Shown in pieces: positions 18,877-27,469 of a DNA stretch of 64,000 nt (positions within the stretch are counted from its first letter, which is position 1; the number at the start of each line of letters is the position of its first letter). This DNA comes from Actinomycetota bacterium (lineage in GTDB: Bacteria > Actinomycetota > Acidimicrobiia > Acidimicrobiales > RAAP-2): positions 1 through 64,000 of the forward strand of contig JARCRU010000101.1 of the NCBI GenBank assembly GCA_029850535.1, written 5' to 3'. A program made the translations under genes and the position numbers. Below the pieces are notes generated by a model. It did not search any database and was not told the origin of the DNA. It saw only the letters and a list, made by a program, of their open reading frames with translations.

Positions 18877-19623
18877 TCATAGACCACCTTCTCGCCACTC
18901 ATTGATATCTGGATCGAAACGGAGTTGGCGATCGATGACACGACCGGACACGACCGACAGACTTTGCGACACCGAGAAAGCGTGCATCCGCAGGGCGACG
19001 AGGGCGCTCGAGATGTCAATGGACGCTTGCACCGCCAGCATTCCCGCCGCTTGATGGACCGAAAAGTCGAAAGCGGCCTCTCGTTGTAACTCCTGGGAGA
19101 GCGCCGCGGGCGCCGCCCCGGCTTGGAGGGCGACGATGCCACGTCCGATCACCGACGCCATCAGGAGAGCGTCGGTGAACTGCGACTCACTCAAGGGTCC
19201 CGGTGTCGTCGAATAGAGGCAGAGGGCCCCCAATTGAATAGCACCGATTCGTAAAGGGAAGGCGAAGACTGCGCGAACTCCCCGAGCGAGCGCGCTGGGT
19301 GCGTACAACATCCACTGGGAATTGCGAAGCAGTGCCAAGTCCTCTTCGCAGACCGGGTCGTCGCGGTCCAGCGTGTCCCGACAGGGGCCTTCGCCGACCG
19401 TGATCTCGAGATCAATCAGGCCCTTCGCTACCTCGTCGCTAGCGCAAAACGCCAGCGGCAATTGCATCGACGTCACCAATGTGATCCCCGTGGCGCTCAC
19501 CGCGGTAATCTCGGCGGCGACCGAGCACAGAATTCCACGCTCTCCTTCGTGGCTTTCCTTGGACGCCATGAGGTCGAAAATGGTGATCAGTCGCTCAGAA
19601 AACATAGTGGCGCCTAGCCGCAT
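18877..19623 (-). CDS. Second GAF-ANTAR-like regulator
   Basis: A 248-residue protein with the same plan as the downstream neighbour: a GAF domain (about 25-165; VGEGPCRDTLDRDDPV, FPLRIGAIQLGALCLYS) and a C-terminal helical ANTAR-like region (about 180-235; VHQAAGMLAVQASIDISSAL, HAFSVSQSLSVVSGRVI). The ANTAR part is less canonical than in the neighbour. It lies 87 bp upstream, so both may share a transcript. An ATG six codons further in (19605) is an alternative start. Sequence divergence between the two suggests an old duplication. Confidence 0.85.
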   Translation of the reverse strand: MRLGATMFSERLITIFDLMASKESHEGERGILCSVAAEITAVSATGITLVTSMQLPLAFCASDEVAKGLIDLEITVGEGPCRDTLDRDDPVCEEDLALLRNSQWMLYAPSALARGVRAVFAFPLRIGAIQLGALCLYSTTPGPLSESQFTDALLMASVIGRGIVALQAGAAPAALSQELQREAAFDFSVHQAAGMLAVQASIDISSALVALRMHAFSVSQSLSVVSGRVIDRQLRFDPDINEWREGGL

Positions 19624-19827
19624 CGTTAGAATGGCCCGCGCAGACTCTCGGTAAGTACATCGATGAACTCCTAGTGCTGGGGCGAGACGAAGGGGGGACT
19701 GGACGGCGCATCGCGTGTCGATGGCTCGCCACCACTCTCCTGGAACTGGGGTGACGTTGAGGGGTGCTAAATCAACTGCAGGGCTATTGGAGGATACCTT
19801 TCTTCTTCGGGGTCATGGTGTTGCTCA

Positions 19828-21309
19828 TCACGGTGTGCGCGTGGCAACTGGTTCGAAGGCCTCGACTAGATCCGCGACGTTGACGGTGGCCACGCTGATC
19901 GACTGGTCCGCAATTCCGTAGGGGATGAACAGATGTCCCTCGTGGAGGAGTGATCCGCACGAGTACACCACGTTGGGGACGTAACCGTCCTGCTCGTGCA
20001 TCGTGGGGCTCAGAAGTGGACGCGGGAGCTGTCCGATGACTTTGGTGGGATCGTCGAGATCCAGGAGCAGAGCTCCGATGCCATAGGTGCGCATCGGGCC
20101 CACGCCGTGCGTCATCATCAACCAACCTTCCGACAATTCGATGGGCGAACCACAGTTCCCCAACTGAACCACTTCCCACGAGTACGTCGGCACCTGGGCG
20201 GTGACGACGTCATTCCAGCGGTGTACGTCGTCGGAGAAGGCAATGGCGTTGGATTCGCGGTCGAAGCGCGAGAGCGCAGCGAAGCGCCCAGCGATCGTGC
20301 GGGGAAAGAAAGCCAACCCCTTGTTGCGAGCGCCCCGTCCCGCCAGGGGTGACGAGGCGAACGTCGTGAAGTCGTCGGTCTCGAGGAGTTGCTGGGACAC
20401 GGAGTGCCCATCGAAGGCCGTGTAGGAAGCGATGTAACGCGAAACACCCGGCTCGCGCATCTCTACGAAACGCGCGTCTTCCATCCCGTTGCGCTCATTG
20501 GGCGCCGCGGGCCACAGAACCCGCCGTGACATCTCGACGTGGGGATCGAACGAGGACCGATACGAACACGCCGCGATCATCCGCAGGAGCGTCGCGGTCT
20601 TAACCACGTTCAAGCGAGTTTCGCTCTGCGTTTCGAGCTTGGCAATCGCTATTTCGAGGTCAATCGTGGAGAACCGATCACTCAGGCTATCCAACACCGA
20701 TGCGGTCGTTTCACCATCGAAGCCCAGATCGTGCATGAGGGAGTGAAACAGCTCTCGATTGAGTTTCGCGCCCGAGAGCGCGCCGGCCACCGGAAAGGGC
20801 TGCGCCACGTCCAACTCGACGCCACCGTCGGAGGTGATGGTGCCCGTGCGAAAACAGATCGAGGAGTGGTGGCCCTCACCCACGGCTCTCACGCTCATGG
20901 CAATCCGTGTGTGACCGGGTGATAGGCCCGTCTGGTCGGGATGACGCACCACGCTCGGATTGCACAGCGCCGCGCCCTCAATGCTGTACTCGTGTGAAAA
21001 TACCGCGCCCATCAGACGACGGCGGGCTGGCGATATCGGGTTCACCACGTAGTCGGCCACCTTGACGGCGTGTTGATCGAATACTTCCCCCAGGTTCTCG
21101 TGGCGGTGGTCAAGTCGCTCGAAGAGGTCCGCGAGGGCCGCATCGACGTCCTCTTCGGAGAGTTCAAGAACTCGTTGCACCGTATTCGCCGCGCGAGACT
21201 CGCTGCCCCCCACTAGCTCCTGACCGGGAATGAAGAGTCGCGAGAGCACGCGCGACGAATCGTGACGCAGCCGAATGGCGGTTCGACGCGCCAGCCCCAT
21301 GTCGATCAC
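19828..21309 (-). CDS. Glycoside hydrolase family 130-like protein
   Basis: A 493-residue protein. After an N-terminal helical part (about 1-170) it has a five-bladed propeller like GH130 mannoside phosphorylases: GMEDARFVEM, YTAFDG, RNKGLAFFPRTIAGRFAALSR, LGNCGSPIELSEGWLMMTHG and DLDDPTKVIG are typical stretches. GH130 enzymes phosphorolyse or hydrolyse beta-mannosides. It is the last gene of a coupled operon with a GT4 glycosyltransferase, which suggests the operon makes and trims a mannose-containing glycan or storage oligosaccharide; that part is inference. Its start overlaps the toroid gene by ATGA. Confidence 0.82.
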   Translation of the reverse strand: MIDMGLARRTAIRLRHDSSRVLSRLFIPGQELVGGSESRAANTVQRVLELSEEDVDAALADLFERLDHRHENLGEVFDQHAVKVADYVVNPISPARRRLMGAVFSHEYSIEGAALCNPSVVRHPDQTGLSPGHTRIAMSVRAVGEGHHSSICFRTGTITSDGGVELDVAQPFPVAGALSGAKLNRELFHSLMHDLGFDGETTASVLDSLSDRFSTIDLEIAIAKLETQSETRLNVVKTATLLRMIAACSYRSSFDPHVEMSRRVLWPAAPNERNGMEDARFVEMREPGVSRYIASYTAFDGHSVSQQLLETDDFTTFASSPLAGRGARNKGLAFFPRTIAGRFAALSRFDRESNAIAFSDDVHRWNDVVTAQVPTYSWEVVQLGNCGSPIELSEGWLMMTHGVGPMRTYGIGALLLDLDDPTKVIGQLPRPLLSPTMHEQDGYVPNVVYSCGSLLHEGHLFIPYGIADQSISVATVNVADLVEAFEPVATRTP

Positions 21310-22331
21310 GAGATAGCCATCGCCGCCCGGTACGCGTGCTGCTGAGTCATTAACAATGCCAGCGTCGACTCGGCGCCCTGATTGATGTTGGGACCACTCT
21401 CAGTGAGACCGTCGTACCCACCACCGGTTCGCTCATCGAACATCACCGCTCCGAGTTCATTGTCTCCCGCGAACCAGCCTTCGCAGAGCGTCCGGCCCGC
21501 GCTCCACGTCGACTCACCAGTGATCTTCTCGGCTCGTACGCAGGCGTCGCACAGGGCCGCGACCTCGATGGGCTGCTGATCAAAACGGCGGAACTTCTCG
21601 TCGTAGCCACGCCCACCCGCGGGCGTGACCGATAGGTACCCCGTAGTCGCCTCCGACTCAAGGAGCCACCGCAATCGATCAAGTCCCACTTCGATGATCC
21701 GCTCGTAGCCCAGGTACACCCCCGCGGCGATCAGCGCTTCGGGCAGTGCGGCGTTCGCGTACGTCAGACGTTCCTCTGGCCAGCGCCACCGCTTCGAGAC
21801 ATTTTCGCGGTCCAACGTCGCAATCCCCGCGTCGAGCAGTTGGCGCGCGAGCGAACTCTGAGGGCTGACGCGCAGAAACTCGCTCGCGCCCAACATGGCG
21901 AACGCCATGGACCGTGGCCAGTTCGAACGAGCTAACGCCCCGCGTTCGAAGGCCGTCGTTGCTCGTTGGCGCAGAGCGGGGTCCGCACTGCGTGCGCTCA
22001 TGGTGCCGAGTGCCCACATCGCGCGACCCCAGCAGTCATCACTCGTCGCCGGCAAATCCCAGTCACCGTTGGGCTGTCGCCGATTCACGAACTTTCCGTT
22101 GGCGCGCTGCGCCAACTCCAGGAAATGCAGTGAGGACCACGCCAACTCGTGCAGTTCTGAATCGAGGGCGGAATCTTCCTGACGAGCGATGACGAGGGCG
22201 ACGCGGGCCACGTCATCGGTGCAGTATCCGTGTTCGATGCGCGCCACGGCACCCTTGGCGTGTTCGAAAGTCCCGAAGGGGCCCCGCAGTGACAAGAGGT
22301 GCGCGAAGTTAGGTCGAATGAGGGCGGTCAC
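21306..22331 (-). CDS. Predicted (alpha/alpha)6-toroid protein of the glycan operon
   Basis: A 341-residue soluble protein. It looks like a six-hairpin toroid of the kind found in glycosidases and lyases: repeated helical pairs with aromatic, Gly-rich turns such as EHGYCTDDVARVALV, NGDWDLPATSDDCWGRAMWALG, RWPEERLTYANAALPEALIAAG and GGGYDGLTESGPNINQGAESTLA. Proteins of this type occur beside GT4 and GH130 genes and are often annotated as glycosyltransferase, without experimental proof known to me. It overlaps both neighbours by 4 bp, so the three should be made together. Confidence 0.65.
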   Translation of the reverse strand: MTALIRPNFAHLLSLRGPFGTFEHAKGAVARIEHGYCTDDVARVALVIARQEDSALDSELHELAWSSLHFLELAQRANGKFVNRRQPNGDWDLPATSDDCWGRAMWALGTMSARSADPALRQRATTAFERGALARSNWPRSMAFAMLGASEFLRVSPQSSLARQLLDAGIATLDRENVSKRWRWPEERLTYANAALPEALIAAGVYLGYERIIEVGLDRLRWLLESEATTGYLSVTPAGGRGYDEKFRRFDQQPIEVAALCDACVRAEKITGESTWSAGRTLCEGWFAGDNELGAVMFDERTGGGYDGLTESGPNINQGAESTLALLMTQQHAYRAAMAIS

Positions 22332-23473
22332 GCTCTCACCGACTCACTGGTCATCAAGTCCAACTCCCGCGTCAAATCGACGTAACTCCCGGCGACGGCG
22401 TCCCAACTCAGACTCGGGGCGATGCGTCGCGCGGCCGCGCTCATGCTCAGAGCTAGCGCCGGACTCTCGATTATTCGACGGATTGCGACGCTGAGCGCAC
22501 GCGGGCTGCGATGCTCGACCACGATCCCCGCTCCCGAGGAGAGAAGTTCGTTGGAGTGCGGAAATGACGTCGCGATGACCGGACGACCTGCGGCGACGGC
22601 GTCGACGAGCACTCCCGACGTCGCTTGGTCCGAGGAGTCGTAGGGCAAGATGACCACAGTGGAACTGGCGATCAGATCCTTGAGCGACGCCAAGGTGCGA
22701 TAATTATTGTCGAAGTAGACCATGTCACTCACGTCGTTCTCTTGAACTCGCCGTTCGAGCGAATGTCGATAGACGTCGCCCTCGTAGGCCAAGACCTTGG
22801 GGTGCGTGCGACCAGCGACCACGTAGTGGGGTCGTGGAGACAGCCCTCGCAACAATGCCATCGCGTCGATCATCCACTCGATTCCCTTACCGGGTCCCAG
22901 CAGTCCCCACGTCAGCAGGATGGGGCTGGCGCCGGGTTCGGCTGACAATGGCATGAGTCCGAGTGCGGCCCCATGAGGAATTACCCGGACGGGAGTGGTC
23001 CCCACGTGGTAGTGACGCCGCAGGGTCGTTAGCGCGGAGTCGGTCATCACGATCACGAACGTCGAGAGTCGAATCACCTCATTCAACACCTCGCGCTGAT
23101 GGGTACTGGGCGACGACAGGACCGTATGGAGCACCGCCACCGTCGGCACATCGAGTCGCGACATGAGCGACAGCACATCATCGCCGTCTCGACCGCCGTA
23201 GAGTCCGAACTCATGCTGGACGAGCGCTACGTCACAGTTGTTGAGGACCAGAGCAGCCCGGTGCACGGACGGCGCATCGCTGGCCCGCAGTTCCGCCACG
23301 ACGGTGAACGGTGAGGTCGAGGGGACGTCATCGCCCTGGAGCACCCGAACGAGTTCGACTTCCTCACCTCGGCGCTGAAGTGCTTGTCCCAACGCACTCG
23401 TGAAGGTGGCGATGCCGCAGGCCGTAGGTGGCGAGGAGCTCACCATCCCCCAAGTGACATGAGTGGTGTTCAC
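22328..23473 (-). CDS. GT4-family glycosyltransferase
   Basis: A 381-residue retaining glycosyltransferase of GT-B fold. The N-terminal acceptor domain begins with PTACGIATFTSALGQAL. In the C-terminal donor domain, WGLLGPGKGIEWMIDAM and the RLLxPYxxxxQATSGVLVDAVAAGRPVIAT-like region (a GT4 E/S-x7-E variant) are visible. It probably transfers a mannose-like sugar from a nucleotide donor. The start is GTG at 23473, which overlaps the stop of the small upstream ORF as GTGA. Confidence 0.88.
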   Translation of the reverse strand: MNTTHVTWGMVSSSPPTACGIATFTSALGQALQRRGEEVELVRVLQGDDVPSTSPFTVVAELRASDAPSVHRAALVLNNCDVALVQHEFGLYGGRDGDDVLSLMSRLDVPTVAVLHTVLSSPSTHQREVLNEVIRLSTFVIVMTDSALTTLRRHYHVGTTPVRVIPHGAALGLMPLSAEPGASPILLTWGLLGPGKGIEWMIDAMALLRGLSPRPHYVVAGRTHPKVLAYEGDVYRHSLERRVQENDVSDMVYFDNNYRTLASLKDLIASSTVVILPYDSSDQATSGVLVDAVAAGRPVIATSFPHSNELLSSGAGIVVEHRSPRALSVAIRRIIESPALALSMSAAARRIAPSLSWDAVAGSYVDLTRELDLMTSESVRA

Positions 23474-23697
23474 TGTGAATCTCTCTCTGGTAGTTGCGCG
23501 ACCGGGCCCCGATCCCCAGCATCGGAGGAAGGGCTGGCATCGCTCAAAGTGGGTGACGACGTCATCGCTCTCATGGACCAGTGGTCATCGTCGGAGTAGC
23601 CCCCATCGAAGCTGCCCGTGTCCCAGAAGCATCCGCTTGGGGAGACCTCAAGGGCAAAGGGGCCGAAGCCGTGAGAATGAATATTGAGGCTCGTCAT
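23470..23697 (-). CDS. Small unknown protein, coupled to the GT4 gene
   Basis: A 75-residue ORF without a recognisable domain. Its Asp/Ser/Gly/aromatic-rich centre (CFWDTGSFDGGYSDDDHW) and Ser/Pro-rich C-terminal half suggest a disordered protein. The support is position: the ATG overlaps the stop of the upstream 62-residue ORF as ATGA, and the stop overlaps the GT4 start as GTGA, exactly as between the other genes of this operon. Two such overlaps by chance are unlikely, but codon-level evidence for translation is thin. Confidence 0.5.
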   Translation of the reverse strand: MTSLNIHSHGFGPFALEVSPSGCFWDTGSFDGGYSDDDHWSMRAMTSSPTLSDASPSSDAGDRGPVAQLPERDSQ

Positions 23698-23882
23698 CGC
23701 GGGCCAGTTTCACGGGTGCCGGTAGAACGATTGCGCGCACCAATGAACCCCGTGACGATGACCGCGAGAGTCAGTGCGCTGCGAAGAAATATCCACTTGG
23801 GCACCACCACGAGAATGGCCCTCGATCCGGGCAGTGCGCTATACGACGTATCAACTACGTGACTCGAAATTTGTTTACGCAT
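23694..23882 (-). CDS. Small single-pass membrane protein heading the glycan operon
   Basis: A 62-residue protein starting at ATG 23882, 7 nt after a good GGAGG ribosome site. It has a short polar N terminus, one hydrophobic segment (about 29-49: WIFLRSALTLAVIVTGFIGA) and a basic tail. A longer open frame to 23966 lacks such a site. It is the first ORF in the chain of coupled genes through GT4 to GH130 and could anchor the glycan enzymes at the membrane; this is a guess from position. Confidence 0.6.
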   Translation of the reverse strand: MRKQISSHVVDTSYSALPGSRAILVVVPKWIFLRSALTLAVIVTGFIGARNRSTGTRETGPR

Positions 23883-24060
23883 TTCACTACCTCCATCAAA
23901 ATGGAGGCGTCGAGCCCGAACGAGCGACAATCGTCTAGATCGTCCGACCCGAACCTGGCGTCTCAAGCGGAGAAAACTCCCCGCCGCACATCACCCTACA
24001 CCACTCTGCGAATTGGCGAGCGCTGAGACGGACGCGTCCAGCGACTAGTGGAGGCGAGAA

Positions 24061-24339
24061 CTACTCATCCTTCTTGAAGGCATCGCGCACTCGACCACCC
24101 GCCTGCTTGAGCTGGTCCTTCAACTCCTCGACTTGATCCTTGACCGGCATATCCTCGTCGCCGAGAGCCTTACCCGTCGATTTGACAACCTTGTCGCCTA
24201 CGTTCTTGAGGTGAACCTTGAGTTCCTCGACTTGCTCTTTGGCGGGCATCGTCTCGTTGCCCAGGGCCCTGCCCGTGACTTTCTCGACTCTCTCCAGCGA
24301 CGTCTGCACCATGATCTTCGCCTTGTCCTTCATCGACAT
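24061..24339 (-). CDS. CsbD-like stress protein with internal duplication
   Basis: A 92-residue hydrophilic, charged protein. The motif VTGRALGNETMPAKEQVEEL (about 21-40) recurs as STGKALGDEDMPVKDQVEEL (about 54-73), so the protein is two head-to-tail copies of a CsbD-like unit of about 33 residues. CsbD-family proteins are induced by general stress and may protect membranes or DNA, but their mechanism is unknown. The ATG at 24339 is preceded by a clear GGAG ribosome site 7 nt upstream. Confidence 0.8.
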   Translation of the reverse strand: MSMKDKAKIMVQTSLERVEKVTGRALGNETMPAKEQVEELKVHLKNVGDKVVKSTGKALGDEDMPVKDQVEELKDQLKQAGGRVRDAFKKDE

Positions 24340-24882
24340 GTCAATCTCCTCTTCCCTCGCAATTGCATCTCACGATGTCACTTGTCCCCCGCGCCACTTA
24401 TCGACCCCAAAAACCCCCGTGTGACGTTGCACAGTTGGCTAGGTGGGCTCACGCTCCTACGGTGCACCCCGCGTCCCAGTACCGTATCGGGCGGGTACAT
24501 CGTGCGACTCGCCACCGCCCGCGATGACACTGATGTTTCATGCACTGCGACCATCATCGATCTCCCTTGCGCGACGCCGCGAGAGGCGTGTGTGAAGGAT
24601 GCTGGGTCTTGACGTCCTAGGACGGACCATAGCACCGTGCCGTACACCGTCCTCTCCCCTCGTGGACATCGACGGCGCTCGTGACGCCATGAAAAGGTAC
24701 TCAACGCGACCGCGGAGGATGAATGGTCACAACGTCATCGTCGCCCGTCAGGAGCTATAGGGTCACGCTAGAGATCTACGCCGACGTCCGTTTTGCGTGG
24801 CACGAAGGGAGAGCGTGATGTCACCCACTACACCGCACGCGTGCCGAAACTCCATGGCGCGCGCTCGCCGGAGGGGAAACGC
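24340..24882. other. Divergent intergenic region
   Basis: About 540 bp between the CsbD-like gene (minus) and the methyltransferase (plus). It should hold both promoters. The open frames within it do not look coding, and I see no RNA gene or strong hairpin. Confidence 0.4.
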
Positions 24883-25635
24883 ATGAAGCTCGGGCGACGA
24901 GTGCTGCGATCCTATCGTGATGCCCCCAACGAGTTTTCCCAGCAGCTCTTTGAACACTTACCCACTCGCTACAACGCCATCGCCCGAATCCTCTCCCTGG
25001 GCCAAGATTCTCGCTGGAGGGCGTCGATGGTCGAGCGGGTGGTGGGCGCCCGACCTGGTCTCGTCCTGGACGTCGCGTGCGGTCCCGGTGCGGTGACCCG
25101 GCGGTTGGCCCAGAAGACCACGGCTCGCATCATCGGCCTCGATCTCAGCGCCGCTATGCTCGCCCGAGGTCAAGCGGACATTGCTCACGCCCACCTCGGC
25201 GACCGTGTTTCTCTCGTGCGCGCTCGAGGTGAGGATCTGCCATTCTCTGACTCGGTGTTCGACGCGCTCACCTTCACCTATCTCTTGCGCTACGTCTCCG
25301 ACCCTGCCGCCACCCTTCGTGAGATGGCACGGGTCGTCAAACCCGGCGGCCCCATCGCGTCACTCGAATTCTGCGTGCCTCCACTAGGTTGGCGGCGTGT
25401 CGCGTGGTGGACGTACACCCGAATTCTTCTGCCGACTGGGGGTCTGCTACTTGGCGGTCGACCCTGGTTCGACGCTGGCCGGTTTCTCGGACCTTCTATT
25501 TCGCGCCACTACCGGCGCTACTCGCTCGAATGGACCCGCGAGGCCTGGAGCCGTGCGGGTATCGACCACGTCGAAGTGCGCACGATGAGCCTCGGTGGAG
25601 GAGTCGTCATCTCTGGATATCGGCGTGACGGGTGA
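24883..25635 (+). CDS. UbiE/MenG-like class I SAM methyltransferase
   Basis: A methyltransferase of 250 residues from this start. It has the UbiE/COQ5-like layout: motif I VLDVACGPGAVTRRLA, acidic GLDLSAAMLARGQAD, GEDLPFSDSVFDALTFTYLLRYVSDP, and VVKPGGPIASLEF. Members methylate quinone precursors or other lipids. The open frame extends back to 24793, but ATG 24883 has a GGAGGGG site 6 nt before it and begins just before the conserved region, so I prefer it. It is coupled by GTGA to a UbiA-like membrane gene, which supports a prenyl-lipid or quinone-like substrate. Confidence 0.82.
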   Translation: MKLGRRVLRSYRDAPNEFSQQLFEHLPTRYNAIARILSLGQDSRWRASMVERVVGARPGLVLDVACGPGAVTRRLAQKTTARIIGLDLSAAMLARGQADIAHAHLGDRVSLVRARGEDLPFSDSVFDALTFTYLLRYVSDPAATLREMARVVKPGGPIASLEFCVPPLGWRRVAWWTYTRILLPTGGLLLGGRPWFDAGRFLGPSISRHYRRYSLEWTREAWSRAGIDHVEVRTMSLGGGVVISGYRRDG

Positions 25636-26396
25636 GCAACGGAGCCACGAACTCGTCGACGCCGCCAGCGTTCTACGCCACCCCTCGACTACTGCGACGT
25701 CGCGCAGTTCGCGAGTGGTGGACCGTGTTGCACCCCCCCTATACGTTGCTGCATTTGTCGCTGGTGACCATTGGCGCATGTCTCAAGGGTCCCGTGAGCC
25801 TGGGCCGCCTTCTCGCCACTCTCGCGGCATTCTTCCTCGCGGTGGGCGTCGGCGCCCATAGTCTCGATGAGCTTCACGGACGTCCACTGCGAACTTCTTT
25901 GCCGAGGTGGCAACTCATCGGCGCCGCCACCGCTGCGCTGAGTGGTGCACTGGCGTTGGGGGTCGTGGGACTCTACGTCGTGGGCGGTTGGTTTCTCGCC
26001 TTCATCCTCGTCGGACTGACGGTGGCGGTCGGCTACAACCTTGAACTCTTTGGTGGTCGGCTGCACACTCGTGCCGTCGTTGTTCTGAGCTGGGGTGGAT
26101 TTCCCATCTTGACCGCCTACTACGCGCAGCACCGAACGATCAGCGTCGCCGCCGTCCTAGCGGCAGGCTTTGGAACATTGATGACATTGGCTCAGCAACA
26201 GCTCTCGACCCCCGCTCGAGAGCTGCGGCGACGAGTCGTCGAAGTCCGAGGGGTCGCCGTCCGGGCCGATGGCTCCACCTCCGTCCTCGACAAGGATCTG
26301 CTACTCGCTCCCCTCGAGGCGACGCTTCGTACCTTGTGCCGAGCGGGCCCCCTCCTCGCCTTCGCCATGGTCGTCGCCCGTTTCACCCATTTTTGA
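25632..26396 (+). CDS. UbiA-like polytopic membrane protein lacking the Asp-rich motifs
   Basis: A 254-residue membrane protein with about seven to eight hydrophobic segments. Size, helix pattern and position beside a UbiE-like methyltransferase suggest the UbiA prenyltransferase superfamily. However, the NDxxDxxxD motif that binds the prenyl diphosphate is not there; the equivalent loop reads GAHSLDELHGRPL. So it may be a non-catalytic or divergent member, or belong to another family. GTG 25632 overlaps the methyltransferase stop as GTGA. Confidence 0.55.
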   Translation: MSNGATNSSTPPAFYATPRLLRRRAVREWWTVLHPPYTLLHLSLVTIGACLKGPVSLGRLLATLAAFFLAVGVGAHSLDELHGRPLRTSLPRWQLIGAATAALSGALALGVVGLYVVGGWFLAFILVGLTVAVGYNLELFGGRLHTRAVVVLSWGGFPILTAYYAQHRTISVAAVLAAGFGTLMTLAQQQLSTPARELRRRVVEVRGVAVRADGSTSVLDKDLLLAPLEATLRTLCRAGPLLAFAMVVARFTHF

Positions 26397-26538
26397 GGTC
26401 GGACATCTCGACCACGATCCCTATCGAACACGTCCCCAGTTCGCGCCGGCTCGCCACCCTACGGAGTCAAAAGAGTGACCACCGGCTCCCCGGTGAGCGT
26501 TGCCGCCTTGGCGAGCATTTTGCGAAGATCGACGAGCC

Positions 26539-27198
26539 TCAGGCTCGCCACTCCACCGAACGCACGTGGTGGGCCGCCGCCAGGGCCAGTCGCACACCGT
26601 TCGCGTCCGCATCGAGACCGTACACCGGGGTGCCCGGCTGTTGACGCCACGAGTCGTCGATCGTGCCAGCGTCGACCGGATCGAATCCCAGTGAATCCAC
26701 CAAATCCATGACCAGTTTCTTCGCGACTGGATCGTCGCCCGCCACGGGAAGGGCCATTCGGTCACTCGCCCCCGTGGGACGCGCACGTTCGAGAAGGTTG
26801 GCCGCGTAGATCCCGTTGAAGGCCTTCACGACGGGATGACCAATCTGGTCAGACACCCACCGACTCTCGGTAAGCCCGTCCTCGATGGCGGCGATACGGC
26901 CGTCTCGCTGTTGGGGGTAATAATTTCCGGTGTCGATCACCACCACCTCAGGACTGGCTCCCACGAGAAATCCGGAGGGCAAATCAGGAACGTTCTTTTC
27001 CGGAATCGTGATCACCAGCACGTCAACCCCCATGGCAGCCTCCGAAGCGGCGACCGCGCGGGCGCCAGTTTCCTGCACGAGTTCCTGTAGCGTCTCGGGA
27101 CCTCGCGAGTTAGCCACCGTCACCTCGTGTCCCAGATGCGTGAGTCTCCGTGTCAAGTTCCCACCGATATTCCCGGCTCCGATGATCCCAATCCTCAT
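26539..27198 (-). CDS. NADPH:F420 reductase-like dinucleotide-binding protein
   Basis: A 219-residue Rossmann-fold protein. It opens with MRIGIIGAGNIGGNLTRRL and continues with VTVANSRGPETL, the NADP-binding pattern shared with F420-dependent NADP reductase (NS-R recognises the 2'-phosphate). VVIDTGNYYPQQRDGR and VKAFNGIYAANL are also typical of the family. It could reduce or oxidise F420 with NADP, or act on another substrate; many homologues of this length are uncharacterised. It is a single gene with no clear operon partner. Confidence 0.8.
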   Translation of the reverse strand: MRIGIIGAGNIGGNLTRRLTHLGHEVTVANSRGPETLQELVQETGARAVAASEAAMGVDVLVITIPEKNVPDLPSGFLVGASPEVVVIDTGNYYPQQRDGRIAAIEDGLTESRWVSDQIGHPVVKAFNGIYAANLLERARPTGASDRMALPVAGDDPVAKKLVMDLVDSLGFDPVDAGTIDDSWRQQPGTPVYGLDADANGVRLALAAAHHVRSVEWRA

Positions 27199-27469
27199 GA
27201 TGTCTCCTTTGATCGTGACGTCGCGAGCCGCCCTGGCAGCACAACACCACCGTACCCAGAGAGTCCGGCCCGTCGTGCGGGTCTAACGACATCCTCACCC
27301 CGACGCCAGGTCAATGAAAATCGACCGACCATAACGGGAACCAAATATCCCTCGCCCGGCCGCTGCGGCGCCGATGGCCAGCTCGCGGCGGTCAAGGAGT
27401 GAAGAGTTGATATTCAAAGGTCGGCCCGAGTGGATGCGACGACGTGGCGCCGCTGACCATGAATCGAGC

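Noticed and set aside
26480-26495. Terminator between convergent genes
   Set aside because: Only a 6-bp stem (CACCGG/CCGGTG) without T-run; too weak to call.
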